The notes: generated by a model from the letters alone, not told the origin. 64,000 nucleotides of DNA from Ferrovibrio sp. (GCF_017994015.1 NZ_JAGOLP010000007.1:41793-105792), one strand, 5' to 3'; numbered from the stretch's first letter, positions 1 to 11,820 are shown. Translations and numbers: made by a program.

Positions 1-396
1 ATCCGCTGCTTCATCCCGCCGGCCAAGCTGGGCATCCAATACCACGCCCATGGCCTGCGCCGGGCGGTGGCGCGGCTTGGGCTGGGGCCGGCCAAAAGGC
101 TGTTCCTGGCCACCGAAACCTTTGATGCCGCCGAGATGCTGCGCTGCCATTTCCTCGACTGGCTGGTGCCGGCGGCCGAGTTGCCGGCCCGCGCCGAAGC
201 CCTGGCCGGCACGCTGAGCGGCCTGGCGCCGCTGGCCTTGCGCGGCATGAAGCAAAGCCTGAACGAGATTGCCAATGGCCGGCTGGACGAACGCGCCGCC
301 CGCGACCGCGCCGCGGCCAGCTTCAAGACGCAGGATTTCCAGGAAGGCCGCCGCGCCATGGCGGAGAAGCGGCCGCCGCTTTTTTCCGGCAGGTAG
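1..396 (+). CDS. Enoyl-CoA hydratase/isomerase (crotonase) family, C-terminal part
   Basis: This is the last 131 codons of a gene that begins before the window; the frame is open from base 1 to the TAG at 394-396. The translation has the look of the C-terminal half of a crotonase-fold enzyme: a CFIPPAKLGI stretch, an AKRLFLATETFDAAEM segment matching the helix that normally reads 'A.e..l.g..f.A.eA...G.v', and a tail ending in an EGRRAMAEKRPPLF motif that closes many enoyl-CoA hydratases. The oxyanion-hole segments lie upstream of the window, so hydratase, isomerase or hydrolase activity cannot be told apart. It converges on the response regulator gene with a 34-base gap. Confidence 0.8.
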   Translation: MRCFIPPAKLGIQYHAHGLRRAVARLGLGPAKRLFLATETFDAAEMLRCHFLDWLVPAAELPARAEALAGTLSGLAPLALRGMKQSLNEIANGRLDERAARDRAAASFKTQDFQEGRRAMAEKRPPLFSGR

Positions 397-430
397 GCAA
401 CACCCTGGCGCAAGACGGCAGCAACGCGGC

Positions 431-1123
431 TCATGGCTGCAAGCGGTAGCCGCCGGGTTCGGTCAGCAGCAGCCGCGCCTCGGCAGGATTGCGCTCGATC
501 TTCTGGCGCAGCCGATAGACATGGGTTTCCAGCGTGTGAGTAGATACGCCGGCATTGTAGCCCCACACCTCGGTGAGCAGGATATCCCGCGGCACTGGCT
601 TCTGGCCGGCACGCAGCAGGTATTTCAGGATCGCAGTTTCCTTCTCGGTCAGCCGCACCTTCTTGCCGGCCTTCTCGTTATCCAGCAAAAGTTTGTTGGC
701 GGGCCGGAAACTGTAGGGGCCGATGGAAAAAACCGCATCCTCGCTCTGTTCGAACTGGCGCAGCTGGGCGCGGGCGCGGGCAATCAGCACGCCCATCTTG
801 AACGGTTTTGATACGTAATCGTTGGCGCCGGCTTCCAGGCCATGGATGGTATCGCTGTCGCTATCGGCGGCAGTGAGCATGATCACCGGCGTGCGCACAC
901 CCAGGCGACGCATTTCGCGGCAGACCTCGCGGCCATCCAGATCGGGCAGGCCAACATCCAGCAGGATCAGGTCAAACAATTCACGCTGCGCCACATCAAT
1001 GGCGGCGGCGCCGTCATTGACGCAATGGGTGGCGAATTCCCTGGTCGCCTCCAACTGCTCCGCCAACAGCGATTGCAGGGTGCGATCATCATCCACCAAC
1101 AGAACACGCTTCGGACCACTCAT
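431..1123 (-). CDS. OmpR/PhoB-family DNA-binding response regulator (orphan)
   Basis: A 230-residue two-domain regulator. The receiver domain (about residues 5-120) has the acidic pocket DDD at 11-13, the phosphoacceptor D56 in LILLDVGLP, the switch Thr in IMLTA, and the conserved Lys in SKPF. The C-terminal winged helix (about 135-230) carries the usual ETAILKYLL and THTLETHVYRLRQKIE recognition elements. The ATG at 1123 is chosen because AAGGAG sits about 10 bases upstream; the frame stays open to 1282 but that extension has no domain. No histidine kinase gene is adjacent, so the partner is unknown. The gene converges with the crotonase gene. Confidence 0.92.
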   Translation of the reverse strand: MSGPKRVLLVDDDRTLQSLLAEQLEATREFATHCVNDGAAAIDVAQRELFDLILLDVGLPDLDGREVCREMRRLGVRTPVIMLTAADSDSDTIHGLEAGANDYVSKPFKMGVLIARARAQLRQFEQSEDAVFSIGPYSFRPANKLLLDNEKAGKKVRLTEKETAILKYLLRAGQKPVPRDILLTEVWGYNAGVSTHTLETHVYRLRQKIERNPAEARLLLTEPGGYRLQP

Positions 1124-1297
1124 GCGCTCGGCGCTCCTTGCAGCAGGGCAATTCCCGGCCACGCCAAAGGGCGCTGCCATTACCCGCAGGCAAACAGTAT
1201 ACCGAAAGTATGTGGTTTTGGCTCTGTGATGGTCGTCACTATGCTGTCCCGGGCGGTTTTCTGCGCCCGGGCTGCATTTCACACCAGAAGATAGTGC

Positions 1298-1771
1298 TTA
1301 TTTATAGTCGACCGAGACGATCTCGTAGCCCTTGGCGCCGCCCGGCGCGGAAACTTCCACGCTATCGCCGGCGCTCTTGCCCACCAGGGCGCGGGCCAGC
1401 GGTGCGGTGATCGACAGTAGGCCCGACTTGATGTCGGATTCGTCGGCACCAACGATCTGATAGGTGGTCTTTTCGTCGGTATCCTCGTCGGCCAGCACCA
1501 CGGTGGCGCCGAATTTCACCTTGTCGCCCGACAGCTTGGACACATCGATCACCTCGGCGCGGGCCAGCTTGTCCTCAAGCTCCATCACGCGGGTTTCGAT
1601 CCAGCCCTGCTTTTCCTTGGCGGCATGATATTCGGCGTTTTCCGACAAATCACCATGCTCGCGCGCCTCCGAGATCGCCCGGATCACTTCCGGCCGCTCG
1701 ACGCTTTTCAGGTGCTTCAACTCCGCTTCCAGGCGATTGAAACCGGATGCGGTCATGGGAATGCGTTGCAT
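1298..1771 (-). CDS. greA: Transcription elongation factor GreA
   Basis: A 157-residue protein, the normal GreA length. The N-terminal coiled coil (about residues 10-75) carries the tip motif GDLSENAEY with D41 and E44. By family knowledge these acidic residues enter the RNA polymerase secondary channel and stimulate cleavage of backtracked transcripts. The C-terminal FKBP-like domain (about 80-157) ends in the typical GYEIVSVDY. The ATG at 1771 follows a GAGGATAG Shine-Dalgarno; upstream in-frame codons (to 1846) run into carB and are rejected. It lies 19 bases downstream of carB, so car-greA is probably one transcript, an order seen in other alphaproteobacteria. Confidence 0.97.
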   Translation of the reverse strand: MQRIPMTASGFNRLEAELKHLKSVERPEVIRAISEAREHGDLSENAEYHAAKEKQGWIETRVMELEDKLARAEVIDVSKLSGDKVKFGATVVLADEDTDEKTTYQIVGADESDIKSGLLSITAPLARALVGKSAGDSVEVSAPGGAKGYEIVSVDYK

Positions 1772-1790
1772 GGCTCTATCCTCGCAAACC

Positions 1791-4700
1791 CTAAAAATAA
1801 GCCTGCAACGGGGATACGGCAAGGCTTCCGGCGCGCAACGCCTCAATCGCCCGTACTGCCGCCTTGGCGCCGGCCACGGTGGTGAAATACGGGATCTTGT
1901 TCATCAGCGCAGTACGGCGCAGGTCAAAGCTGTCGCGGATCGAAGCGGCACCTTCCGACGTGTTGAAAACCAGCTGGATTTCGCCGTTCTTCATCGAATC
2001 GACAATGTGCGGCCGGCCTTCCATCACCTTCTTCACCACCCGCACGGCAATGCCATGCTCCTGGAAAAATTTGGCGGTGCCGGTGGTGGCAACGATCTGC
2101 AAGCCCATCGCCACCAGGCTGCGCGCTGCTTCCACCAGGGCCGGCTTGTCGCCATCACGCACCGAGATGAATACGCTGCCCTCACGCGGCAGGATGGTGC
2201 CGGCGGCAAGCTGCGCCTTGGCAAAGGCCATGCCGAAATCGCGGTCGATGCCCATCACTTCGCCGGTCGATTTCATTTCCGGCCCCAGAATGATGTCCAC
2301 CCCGGGGAATCGGGCAAACGGGAATACCGCTTCCTTCACCGCGATATGGTCATGCCGCTTGGCCACCAGGCCAAAGCTGGCCAGCTTCTCGCCGGCCATG
2401 ACGCGGGCGGCAATCTTGGCCAGAGGCTCGCCGATCGCCTTGGCGACAAACGGCACCGTGCGCGAGGCGCGTGGATTGACTTCCAGGATATACACCACGC
2501 CGTCCTTGACCGCGTATTGCACATTCATCAGGCCCACCACCTTGAGCGCGCGGGCCAGCGCCTTGGTCTGCGCCTCGATCTCGTCGATGATCGCCGGTGC
2601 CAGGCTGTAGGGCGGCAGCGCACAGGCGCTATCGCCGGAATGAATGCCGGCTTCCTCGATATGCTCCATCACGCCGGCAACAAACTGCGTCTCGCCATCG
2701 GCCAGGCAATCCACATCCACTTCGATTGCATCCGACAGGTAGCTGTCGATCAGCACCGGCGAGGTGCCGGAAACCCGCACCGCCTCGGTCATGTAGCGTT
2801 CGAGCTGGGCGTTGGAGCGCACGATCTCCATGGCGCGGCCACCCAGCACATAGCTCGGCCGGATCACCACCGGATAGCCGATGCGCGCCACCACCTCGCG
2901 TGCCTCGGCTTCAGAGCGGGCGATGCCATTGGTCGGCTGGCGCAGGCCAAGCTGCTGCAACAATTGCTGGAAACGCTCGCGGTCTTCGGCCAGATCGATG
3001 GCATCCGGCGAAGTGCCGAGGATCGGCACATTGGCGGCTTCCAGGCCGGCAGCAAGCTTGAGCGGGGTCTGGCCGCCCAACTGCACGATCACACCATGCA
3101 ATGTGCCATTGGACTGCTCGACCCGCACGATCTCCAGCACATCCTCCACCGTCAGCGGCTCAAAATACAGCCGGTCGGAAGTGTCGTAGTCGGTCGAAAC
3201 GGTTTCCGGATTGCAATTGACCATGATGGTCTCATAGCCGGCCTCTTTCAGCGCATAGGCGGCATGGACACAGCAATAGTCGAATTCGATACCCTGGCCG
3301 ATGCGGTTCGGGCCACCGCCGAGGATGATCGCCTTCTTGCGGTCGGTCGGCTGCGCCTCGCATTCGGCTGCGGCGCCGAATTCGTAGGTCGAATACATAT
3401 AGGGCGTGCGGCTCTCGAACTCGGCGGCGCAGGTATCCACGCGCTTGAACACCGGCAGCACCTTGGCGGCGCGCCGGGTGGCGGAAACCTCGGCTTCCTT
3501 CAGGCCGGCCAGCTCAGCCAGGCGCGCATCGGAAAAGCCCATCTGCTTCAGCTTGCGCAAAGCCTCGGCATCCTGCGGCAAGCCAGCCTTGCGCACGCCC
3601 TGCTCGGCGCGCACGATTTCCTCGATCTGGGCCAGGAACCAGGGATCGTATTTGCAGGCGGCGTGGATTTCCTCGGCGCTCAGGCCATGGCGGAAAGCCT
3701 GCGCAATCACCAGCAGGCGATCCGGGGTCGGCCGCGCCAAAGCCGCCTTGATGATATCCTTGTCGCCTTCCTCGTAATTCGGGATCGCCACTTCGTTGAG
3801 GCCGGTCAAACCGGTCTCCATCGAGCGCAGGGCTTTTTGCAGGCTTTCCTGGAAGCAGCGCCCCATCGACATCGCCTCGCCCACCGACTTCATCGAAGTG
3901 TTGAGCAGCTTGTCGGTGCCGGGGAATTTCTCGAAGGTGAAGCGCGGCATCTTGGTGACGATGTAATCAATCGTCGGCTCGAACGAGGCCGGCGTCACCC
4001 CGGTGATGTCGTTCATCAACTCGTCGAGCGTGTAGCCGATGGCCAGCTTGGCCGCCACTTTGGCAATCGGGAATCCGGTGGCCTTGGAAGCCAGCGCCGA
4101 GGACCGCGAGACGCGCGGATTCATCTCGATCACCACCATGCGGCCATCCGCCGGATTGACCGCGAATTGCACATTCGAGCCGCCGGTCTCCACCCCGATC
4201 TCGCGCAAAACCGCCATCGAGGCGTTGCGCATGATCTGGTATTCCTTGTCGGTCAGGGTCAGTGCCGGGGCCACGGTCACGCTGTCGCCGGTATGCACGC
4301 CCATCGGGTCTATATTCTCGATCGAGCAGACGATGATGCAATTGTCCTTGCGGTCGCGGACAACCTCCATCTCGTATTCTTTCCAGCCCAGCACTGATTC
4401 ATCAATCAGCACTTCGGTGGTGGGCGAGGCATCCAGGCCGCGCAGCACGATCTCGTCAAATTCATCGCGCGTATAGGCAATGCCGCCGCCGGTGCCGGCG
4501 AGTGTGAAGCTGGGCCGGATCACCGATGGCAGGCCGGTTTCGGCCAGCACGGCGCGGGCTTCGTCCAAGGTATGCGCAGTGGCCGATTTCGGCATGTCGA
4601 GGCCGATGCGGTTCATCGCCTGGCGGAACAGCTCACGATCCTCGGCCATGGCGATGGCCTCGCGGCTGGCGCCGATCAGCTTGACGCCGAATTTCTCCAG

Positions 4701-5021
4701 CACGCCTTCCTCGGCCAGCTTCATCGCCGTGTTCAGCGCGGTCTGGCCACCCATGGTCGGCAGCAGCGCGTCGGGCCGCTCCTTCTCGATGATCTTGGCC
4801 ACAATCTCGGGCGTGATCGGCTCGACATAGGTGGCATCAGCCAGGCCCGGATCGGTCATAATCGTGGCCGGGTTGGAATTGATCAGGATGACCCGGTAGC
4901 CTTCCTCGCGCAAAGCCTTGCAGGCCTGGGTGCCGGAATAGTCGAATTCGCAGGCCTGGCCGATCACAATCGGCCCGGCGCCGATGATGAGGATGCTTTT
5001 GATATCAGTGCGTTTAGGCAT
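1791..5021 (-). CDS. carB: Carbamoyl-phosphate synthase large subunit
   Basis: 1076 residues, full length. CarB uses ammonia delivered from CarA plus bicarbonate and two ATP to make carbamoyl phosphate for arginine and pyrimidine synthesis. The two homologous halves are visible: each begins with a nucleotide-binding segment ([20 protein letters not shown] near the start, [17 protein letters not shown] about residue 570) and each has the carbamoyl-phosphate synthase signature ([14 protein letters not shown] in the first, [13 protein letters not shown] in the second). The last ~140 residues form the MGS-like allosteric domain. ATG 5021 is the only sensible start. carB is separated from carA by about 590 bases that hold an antisense toxin-antitoxin pair. 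Confidence 0.98.
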   Translation of the reverse strand: MPKRTDIKSILIIGAGPIVIGQACEFDYSGTQACKALREEGYRVILINSNPATIMTDPGLADATYVEPITPEIVAKIIEKERPDALLPTMGGQTALNTAMKLAEEGVLEKFGVKLIGASREAIAMAEDRELFRQAMNRIGLDMPKSATAHTLDEARAVLAETGLPSVIRPSFTLAGTGGGIAYTRDEFDEIVLRGLDASPTTEVLIDESVLGWKEYEMEVVRDRKDNCIIVCSIENIDPMGVHTGDSVTVAPALTLTDKEYQIMRNASMAVLREIGVETGGSNVQFAVNPADGRMVVIEMNPRVSRSSALASKATGFPIAKVAAKLAIGYTLDELMNDITGVTPASFEPTIDYIVTKMPRFTFEKFPGTDKLLNTSMKSVGEAMSMGRCFQESLQKALRSMETGLTGLNEVAIPNYEEGDKDIIKAALARPTPDRLLVIAQAFRHGLSAEEIHAACKYDPWFLAQIEEIVRAEQGVRKAGLPQDAEALRKLKQMGFSDARLAELAGLKEAEVSATRRAAKVLPVFKRVDTCAAEFESRTPYMYSTYEFGAAAECEAQPTDRKKAIILGGGPNRIGQGIEFDYCCVHAAYALKEAGYETIMVNCNPETVSTDYDTSDRLYFEPLTVEDVLEIVRVEQSNGTLHGVIVQLGGQTPLKLAAGLEAANVPILGTSPDAIDLAEDRERFQQLLQQLGLRQPTNGIARSEAEAREVVARIGYPVVIRPSYVLGGRAMEIVRSNAQLERYMTEAVRVSGTSPVLIDSYLSDAIEVDVDCLADGETQFVAGVMEHIEEAGIHSGDSACALPPYSLAPAIIDEIEAQTKALARALKVVGLMNVQYAVKDGVVYILEVNPRASRTVPFVAKAIGEPLAKIAARVMAGEKLASFGLVAKRHDHIAVKEAVFPFARFPGVDIILGPEMKSTGEVMGIDRDFGMAFAKAQLAAGTILPREGSVFISVRDGDKPALVEAARSLVAMGLQIVATTGTAKFFQEHGIAVRVVKKVMEGRPHIVDSMKNGEIQLVFNTSEGAASIRDSFDLRRTALMNKIPYFTTVAGAKAAVRAIEALRAGSLAVSPLQAYF

Positions 5022-5080
5022 GGGAAACCTGCTGAATTAGCGTATTGGCGCCATCGGCGTGGCGCGCTATGCTCACTGCC

Positions 5081-5332
5081 ATGACCATCTTGCTGCAAAA
5101 AGCCTTCGCCGAGGCCGCGAAGCTGCCCCAGCCCGACCAGGACCGGCTGGCTTCATGGCTGCTGGAAGAAATCCACGACGAAGCGCGCTGGGATGCCACC
5201 TTCGCCGCCAGCCAGGATGCGCTCGACAAGCTGGCGGATCGTGCGCTGGCACAAATCGAGGCCGGGCTGGACGAAGCTTTTGACATCGAAAACTCCAACC
5301 AGGAAGCCACGCCAAAATCCGGCCCGCGCTGA
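5081..5332 (+). CDS. Putative type II antitoxin (partner of the RelE/ParE-like toxin)
   Basis: A small acidic protein of 83 residues starting MTILLQKAFAEAAKL; the upstream in-frame ATGs at 5045 and 5069 add only an unconserved extension. It is mostly helical, with a KLPQPDQDRLASWLLEEI segment and a strongly acidic C-terminal part, a composition seen in antitoxins that wrap around RelE/ParE toxins. The call rests mainly on context: its stop overlaps the start of the next gene (TGATG at 5330-5334), and that gene has a RelE/ParE-type fold signature. No classical DNA-binding motif is obvious to me. It is transcribed opposite to the flanking car genes. Confidence 0.7.
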   Translation: MTILLQKAFAEAAKLPQPDQDRLASWLLEEIHDEARWDATFAASQDALDKLADRALAQIEAGLDEAFDIENSNQEATPKSGPR

Positions 5333-5601
5333 TGCAAAGCCGCCGCCTGCCCGGCTTCATTGCGACTTTTGACGCCCTGCCCGCCGATGTGCAGGGCCGC
5401 GCCATCAAGGCCTACCGGCTTTGGCAAACGAACCCCGAGCACCCCAGCCTGCATTTCAAGCGCGTCGGTCGAAACCGCCCAGTCTGGTCGGTTCGCATTG
5501 ATGTCCATTACCGCGCCCTGGGGCTGGCCCGGGACGACACCATTTACTGGTTTTGGATCGGCAGTCATGCCGAATACGACCGGCTGCTGCGCAATCTCTG
5601 A
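5332..5601 (+). CDS. RelE/ParE-family toxin-like protein
   Basis: An 89-residue basic protein. The pattern KAYRLWQTNPEHPSLHFKRV followed by WSVRIDVHYRALG and a closing strand with WFWIGSHAEYDRLL is typical of RelE/ParE/HigB toxins: two N-terminal helices, then a sheet with Arg and His/Tyr positions. Family members either cleave ribosome-bound mRNA or poison gyrase; which applies here cannot be read from the sequence. It is translationally coupled to the preceding antitoxin gene. Its stop lies only 14 bases from the stop of carA on the other strand, so the module sits tightly inside the car locus. Confidence 0.75.
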   Translation: MQSRRLPGFIATFDALPADVQGRAIKAYRLWQTNPEHPSLHFKRVGRNRPVWSVRIDVHYRALGLARDDTIYWFWIGSHAEYDRLLRNL

Positions 5602-5615
5602 GACTGCGCTGCGCT

Positions 5616-6788
5616 TCACTTTGCCAGCTCCATCAGGTTAACGAAGCGCTGGAACAGGTAGTGGCTGTCTTCCGGGCCGGGCGAGGCTTCGGGATGGTAT
5701 TGCACCGAAAAGACCGGCTTGTCGGTCAGCTTGATGCCTTCATTCGAGCCGTCGAACAGCGACACATGGGTGCGCACCACATTCGCCGGCAGGCTTTCCT
5801 CCACCACGCAGAAACCGTGATTCTGGCTAGTGATTTCCACCTTGCCGGTTTCCAGGTCCTTCACCGGATGGTTGGCGCCGCGATGGCCCCGCTCCATCTT
5901 GGCGGTGCGGCCGCCTAGCGCCAGCGCCAGCATCTGGTGGCCGAGGCAGATGCCGAAAACCGGCTTGCCGCTCTCCACCAGCTTGCGGATCGTCGGCACG
6001 GCATATTCGCCGGTGGCGGCCGGATCGCCCGGGCCGTTGGACAGGAACACGCCATCGGGCTGGTGCCGCAACACGTCATCGGCCGTGGCATCGCCCGGCA
6101 GCACGGTGACGCGGCAGCCCAGATTGGCCAGATTACGCAGGATGTTACGCTTGATGCCGAAATCCAGCGCGACAACGTGGAATTTCGGATTTTCCAGCTT
6201 GCCGTAGCCCTTGCCCAGCGTCCACAGCGTTTCATCCCAGCCATAGGTCTGGCGGCAGCTCACTTCCTTGGCCAGGTCCATGCCCTCCAGGCCCGGCCAG
6301 GCCTTGGCCTGCGCGGTCAGGGCGGCGATATCGAACTTGCCGTCGCGACGGAAGGCAATCACGCCATTGGGCGCGCCAAGGTCGCGGATGCGCCGCGTCA
6401 TCGCCCGCGTGTCAATGCCGGAAATACCCACCAGGTTGCGCGCCTTGAGCCAGGTGTCGAGATGGTGGTCGCTGCGAAAATTCGACGGCCCGGTGATCGG
6501 CGCGCGCAGGATCAGGCCGCGTGCGGCGATGCCCTGGGTTTCGATATCTTCCGGATTGGTGCCGGTATTGCCGATATGCGGAAAGGTGAAAGTGATGATC
6601 TGGCCGGCATAGGAAGGATCGGTAAGGATTTCCTGATAGCCGGTCATAGAAGTGTTGAAGCAGATTTCACCTTCGGCCACGCCTTCGGCGCCGAGGCCAT
6701 GGCCGTGGAAAACACTGCCATCGGCCAGAACGACGATTCCCGTCAGCCCTGGTTGCGGCATCGACGGATCGTTCGGCTGGGGCGACAT
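5616..6788 (-). CDS. carA: Carbamoyl-phosphate synthase small (glutaminase) subunit
   Basis: 390 residues, normal for CarA. It hydrolyses glutamine and channels ammonia to CarB. The N-terminal CPSase small-chain domain (about 15-150) includes FNTSMTGYQEILTDPSYAGQ. The class I glutamine amidotransferase domain (about 200-385) has the nucleophile C281 in GICLGHQ and H365/E367 in QYHPE. The ATG at 6788 follows GGAG with an 8-base spacer. The reading frame continues open upstream to an ATG at 6977, but that 63-codon extension has no counterpart in the family. carB lies downstream beyond the toxin-antitoxin pair. Confidence 0.97.
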   Translation of the reverse strand: MSPQPNDPSMPQPGLTGIVVLADGSVFHGHGLGAEGVAEGEICFNTSMTGYQEILTDPSYAGQIITFTFPHIGNTGTNPEDIETQGIAARGLILRAPITGPSNFRSDHHLDTWLKARNLVGISGIDTRAMTRRIRDLGAPNGVIAFRRDGKFDIAALTAQAKAWPGLEGMDLAKEVSCRQTYGWDETLWTLGKGYGKLENPKFHVVALDFGIKRNILRNLANLGCRVTVLPGDATADDVLRHQPDGVFLSNGPGDPAATGEYAVPTIRKLVESGKPVFGICLGHQMLALALGGRTAKMERGHRGANHPVKDLETGKVEITSQNHGFCVVEESLPANVVRTHVSLFDGSNEGIKLTDKPVFSVQYHPEASPGPEDSHYLFQRFVNLMELAK

Positions 6789-6984
6789 GTCCGGTACTCC
6801 ATCTGGTGCTGCGCCATGCCGGCGAGCATGACTTTTGGGCCGCAGGAAGCTGCCGGAGCGGGTAATCAGTACCGCGCCTCCGGGAGTTTCGGGCCCGTGT
6901 TGTGGATGAGCGGCTGCGGACTGGCACCAGCCCCGCCGACCGGGGCCGGACCATAGCAAATCCGGCCATTCCGTCAAGTCGCAA

Positions 6985-7012
6985 CTTGTATCGAAACAAT
7001 TAGACTTATCAA
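6985..7012 (-). promoter_or_regulatory. Candidate carA promoter
   Basis: On the minus strand a TTGATA hexamer (7012-7007) is followed after 16 bases by TACAAG (6990-6985). The match is moderate, in the AT-rich part of the intergenic region. It implies a long untranslated leader before carA. Confidence 0.35.
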
Positions 7013-7025
7013 CAGCTTATTGTTT

Positions 7026-7054
7026 TTGCGTCAAATCGACGCTTCGAGTATGCT
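7026..7054 (+). promoter_or_regulatory. Candidate sigma-70 promoter of yqeY-dnaG-rpoD
   Basis: TTGCGT (7026-7031) and TATGCT (7049-7054) are separated by exactly 17 bases and lie 38 bases before the yqeY start. This is a plausible housekeeping promoter for the operon. Confidence 0.5.
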
Positions 7055-7092
7055 CGCCCCTTTCACGATTACGGATTCCCGGGGGACGTACC

Positions 7093-7551
7093 ATGCTGCG
7101 CGATGCGCTGAACTCTGCGCTGAAAGAAGCGATGAAAGCCAAAGATGCCCGCCGCACCAGCACCTTGCGGCTGATCCTGGCCGCGCTGAAGGACCGCGAT
7201 ATCAACGCCCGCACCGATGGCGCCGACCGCACCGGCATCCCTGAACAGGACATTCTGGCGATGCTGCAAACCATGGTGCGGCAGCGGCGCGAATCGATCA
7301 CCGCCTATGAGCAGGGTGGCCGCCCGGACCTGGTGGACCAGGAAAAACAGGAAATCGCCATCATCGAATCGTTCCTGCCCAAGCAGATGGAGCCGGAAGA
7401 GATCGAGGCCGCCGCCCGCGCCGCCATCGCCGAAGTGGGCGCCACCGGCATCAAGGATATGGGCAAAGCCATGGGTGTGCTGAAGGCCAAATATGTTGGC
7501 CAGATGGATTTTGGCAAAGCCTCGGCCGTGCTCAAGGGCCTGCTCTCATAA
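7093..7551 (+). CDS. yqeY: GatB/YqeY domain protein
   Basis: 152 residues matching the stand-alone YqeY family. The N-terminal helical half contains KAKDARRTSTLRLILAALKD and the C-terminal half contains ESFLPKQM, then the GatB-tail-like region ending MGKAMGVLKAKY and a helical close. GatB carries the same tail domain, which touches tRNA; the role of the free protein is not settled. The start has a GGGGGACG ribosome-binding site. It lies 20 bases upstream of dnaG, in the common alphaproteobacterial order yqeY-dnaG-rpoD. Confidence 0.92.
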   Translation: MLRDALNSALKEAMKAKDARRTSTLRLILAALKDRDINARTDGADRTGIPEQDILAMLQTMVRQRRESITAYEQGGRPDLVDQEKQEIAIIESFLPKQMEPEEIEAAARAAIAEVGATGIKDMGKAMGVLKAKYVGQMDFGKASAVLKGLLS

Positions 7552-7571
7552 GGGTGTAGAATGGGCAGGCC

Positions 7572-9452
7572 ATGGCCCAATTCCCCGAGTCGTTTCTTGA
7601 AGAACTGCGCAACCGGCTCTCGCTGCCGGCGCTGATCGGCCGCCATGTGCGGCTGACCAAGCGCGGCCGCGATTATCTGGGCCTCTGCCCGTTCCATAAT
7701 GAAAAGACGCCATCGTTTCACGTCTATGACGACCATTACCATTGCTTCGGCTGTGGCGCGCATGGCGATGCCATCGAATTTCTCAAGGCCAAAAGCGGGC
7801 TGTCCTTTCCCGAGGCGATTGAGCAACTGGCCGGCGAGGCTGGGCTGGCAGTGCCGCAGCAAAGGCCCGAGGATCGCCAGCGCGACCAGCAGGCGGCATC
7901 GCTGTCGAGCGCGCTGGAGGAATGCGCCAAATGGTTCCAGGCGCAATTCCAGGCCGCCGTGGGCCGCGAGGCGAAAGCCTATATTGAGCGGCGCGGCCTG
8001 ACTGCGGCCACCATCGAGCGGTTCCGCCTGGGTTATGCGCCGTCCAGCCGCACCGCGCTGAAGGAAGCCATGCTGGCGCGTAATATCCCGGAAGCCTTGC
8101 TGGTTGAAGCCGGCATGCTGATCAAGCCGGATGATGGCGGCCCGAGCTATGACCGTTTCCGCAACCGGGTGATGTTTCCAATCGCCGACCGGCGCGGCCG
8201 CACCATCGCCTTTGGCGGCCGGGCGCTCGATCCGGATGCGCCGGCCAAGTATCTCAACTCGCCCGAGACCCCCCTCTTCCACAAGAGCCACACGCTGTAC
8301 AACATTGCCATCGCCCGCGAGGCGGCACGCGAGGCCGGCACGGTGCTGGTGGTGGAAGGCTACATGGACGTGATTGCGCTGGCCCAGGCTGGCTTCAATC
8401 ATGCCGTAGCGCCGCTGGGCACGGCGCTGACCGAGGAGCAGATCGGCCTGCTCTGGCGCCTGGCCGCCGAGCCGATCCTGTGTTTCGACGGCGACAAGGC
8501 CGGCCTGAAAGCCGCCCTGCGCGCCGTGGACCGCGCCTTGCCGCTGCTGGAGCCGGGCAAATCCCTGCGTTTTGCCCTGCTGCCGGCCGGACAGGACCCG
8601 GACGATCTGGTCCGCGGCCAGGGTGCGGCGGCAATGGAAGCTGTGCTGGCCCAGGCGCTGCCGCTGGCGGAAATGCTGTGGCGCAAGGAAACCGAGGGCC
8701 AGCCGATTGATACCCCGGAACGCCGGGCTGCCCTGGAAAACAGCCTCAAGGAAGCTGCCTTCCGCATTAAACACCCTGGCGTGCAGAGCCACTATCGCGA
8801 CCACCTGCGCGAGCGGCTGCGGGGCCTTTTTGCTCCGGCGCGGTCGAATCGGGCATCCGGCTTGGGTCAATTTGGCCCCGGACAGTTCAAACCCGGCGCC
8901 TGGGGCGGGCGGCCGGGAGAACGCTGGACCGGCGGCCGGCCCGGTTTCGGCCGCCTGATCGGAGAGACTGCCCCACCCACAGAAGCCCCGGATCGCCGGG
9001 AAAAAGCCATTCTGCTGGGTCTGTTGCGCCATCCCTGGCTGGTTGACGACCATGCCGAGACGGCGGCGCGGTTGACATTCCCGAATCCTGTACTTGACAG
9101 CCTCAAGACCCGGATTCTAGAAGAAGCGTCCCGCCATCCTGGTCTTGACGGCGAGGGGCTGGCATCCCATTTGTTGGGCCAGGGCCTCGCTGACCAGCTC
9201 GACCTCGTATTCGGTGAGGAATACCGGGTCTTTGAGCCGTTCACGCGCACCGAGACCCCGCGCGACAAGGTAGAGAGAGGCTGGTTCCAGGCCGTGCAGC
9301 GTTATCGGTTGACCGAGCTGGAGAAGGAACTGGCGGCCGCACAGGCGGAACTCGCCGATGATATGAGCCCGGATGCCTGGCGCCGTTTTTCGGCCTTGCA
9401 GGCGGAAGTGGGCGCCGCCCGAAGCCTGGTATCGGCCTCGGACGAGGAATGA
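7572..9452 (+). CDS. dnaG: DNA primase
   Basis: 626 residues. The N-terminal CHC2 zinc-binding domain shows C39-PF-H42 and C58-FG-C61. The TOPRIM core has the metal-binding E262 in VVEGYMDV and D306/D308 in CFDGDKA. A Gly/Arg/Pro-rich linker (about residues 420-470) leads to a helical C-terminal helicase-interacting domain. DnaG makes RNA primers at the replication fork and works with DnaB. It is followed by rpoD after 91 bases, the classic macromolecular-synthesis arrangement without rpsU. Full length, nothing missing. Confidence 0.97.
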   Translation: MAQFPESFLEELRNRLSLPALIGRHVRLTKRGRDYLGLCPFHNEKTPSFHVYDDHYHCFGCGAHGDAIEFLKAKSGLSFPEAIEQLAGEAGLAVPQQRPEDRQRDQQAASLSSALEECAKWFQAQFQAAVGREAKAYIERRGLTAATIERFRLGYAPSSRTALKEAMLARNIPEALLVEAGMLIKPDDGGPSYDRFRNRVMFPIADRRGRTIAFGGRALDPDAPAKYLNSPETPLFHKSHTLYNIAIAREAAREAGTVLVVEGYMDVIALAQAGFNHAVAPLGTALTEEQIGLLWRLAAEPILCFDGDKAGLKAALRAVDRALPLLEPGKSLRFALLPAGQDPDDLVRGQGAAAMEAVLAQALPLAEMLWRKETEGQPIDTPERRAALENSLKEAAFRIKHPGVQSHYRDHLRERLRGLFAPARSNRASGLGQFGPGQFKPGAWGGRPGERWTGGRPGFGRLIGETAPPTEAPDRREKAILLGLLRHPWLVDDHAETAARLTFPNPVLDSLKTRILEEASRHPGLDGEGLASHLLGQGLADQLDLVFGEEYRVFEPFTRTETPRDKVERGWFQAVQRYRLTELEKELAAAQAELADDMSPDAWRRFSALQAEVGAARSLVSASDEE

Positions 9453-9464
9453 GTGATCAAATGG

Positions 9465-9499
9465 GAGCCGTTCCTCGCGGGGCGGCTCTGTGTGTTTTT
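9465..9499 (+). terminator. Possible attenuator/terminator hairpin between dnaG and rpoD
   Basis: GAGCCG (9465-9470) can pair with CGGCTC (9483-9488) around a 12-base loop, followed by TGTGTGTTTTT. The short stem and imperfect T-tract suggest a partial terminator or a processing site rather than a full stop. Confidence 0.4.
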
Positions 9500-9543
9500 G
9501 AACGACCCGCTCACACGAGCCGGGCGATGCGTTAGGAAGCGGC

Positions 9544-11640
<2,097 letters not shown>

Positions 11641-11675
11641 TCCTGCCAAAGCAGAAATCCTGAGCAGAAATGTTG

Positions 11676-11704
11676 AAAAGGGGGCGGTTTCGCCCCCTTT
11701 TTTT
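11676..11704 (+). terminator. Rho-independent terminator after rpoD
   Basis: An 11-base-pair stem, AAAAGGGGGCG (11676-11686) with CGCCCCCTTTT (11691-11701), has a GTTT loop and runs into a T-tract. It lies 36 bases after the rpoD stop. Confidence 0.9.
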
Positions 11705-11820
11705 GTCTAAATCGGCGATTTTCCGTACCACCATCACAGAAAGTCGCCCTGTCCGGCTGCTGGCAAAAGCGCGGATCGGGCTATACTCGGCTGCTGCCAG
11801 CGCCGCATCAGAGGCTGTTC

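Larger units (their letters stand above)
6789..7092. other. Divergent intergenic region, carA / yqeY (304 bp)
   Basis: No gene is recognised here. The part nearest yqeY is AT-rich (about 6975-7030) and holds candidate promoters in both directions. The part nearest carA is GC-rich and would form a leader of about 190 bases if the proposed carA promoter is right. No riboswitch that I can recognise is present. Confidence 0.6.

Noticed and set aside
1737..4397. Long open frame of 886 codons opposite carB
   Set aside because: His/Arg/Gln-rich translation with no domain; it is the mirror of carB codon bias in GC-rich DNA.
7305..9053. 582-codon frame opposite dnaG
   Set aside because: Antisense shadow of the primase gene with no recognisable fold.
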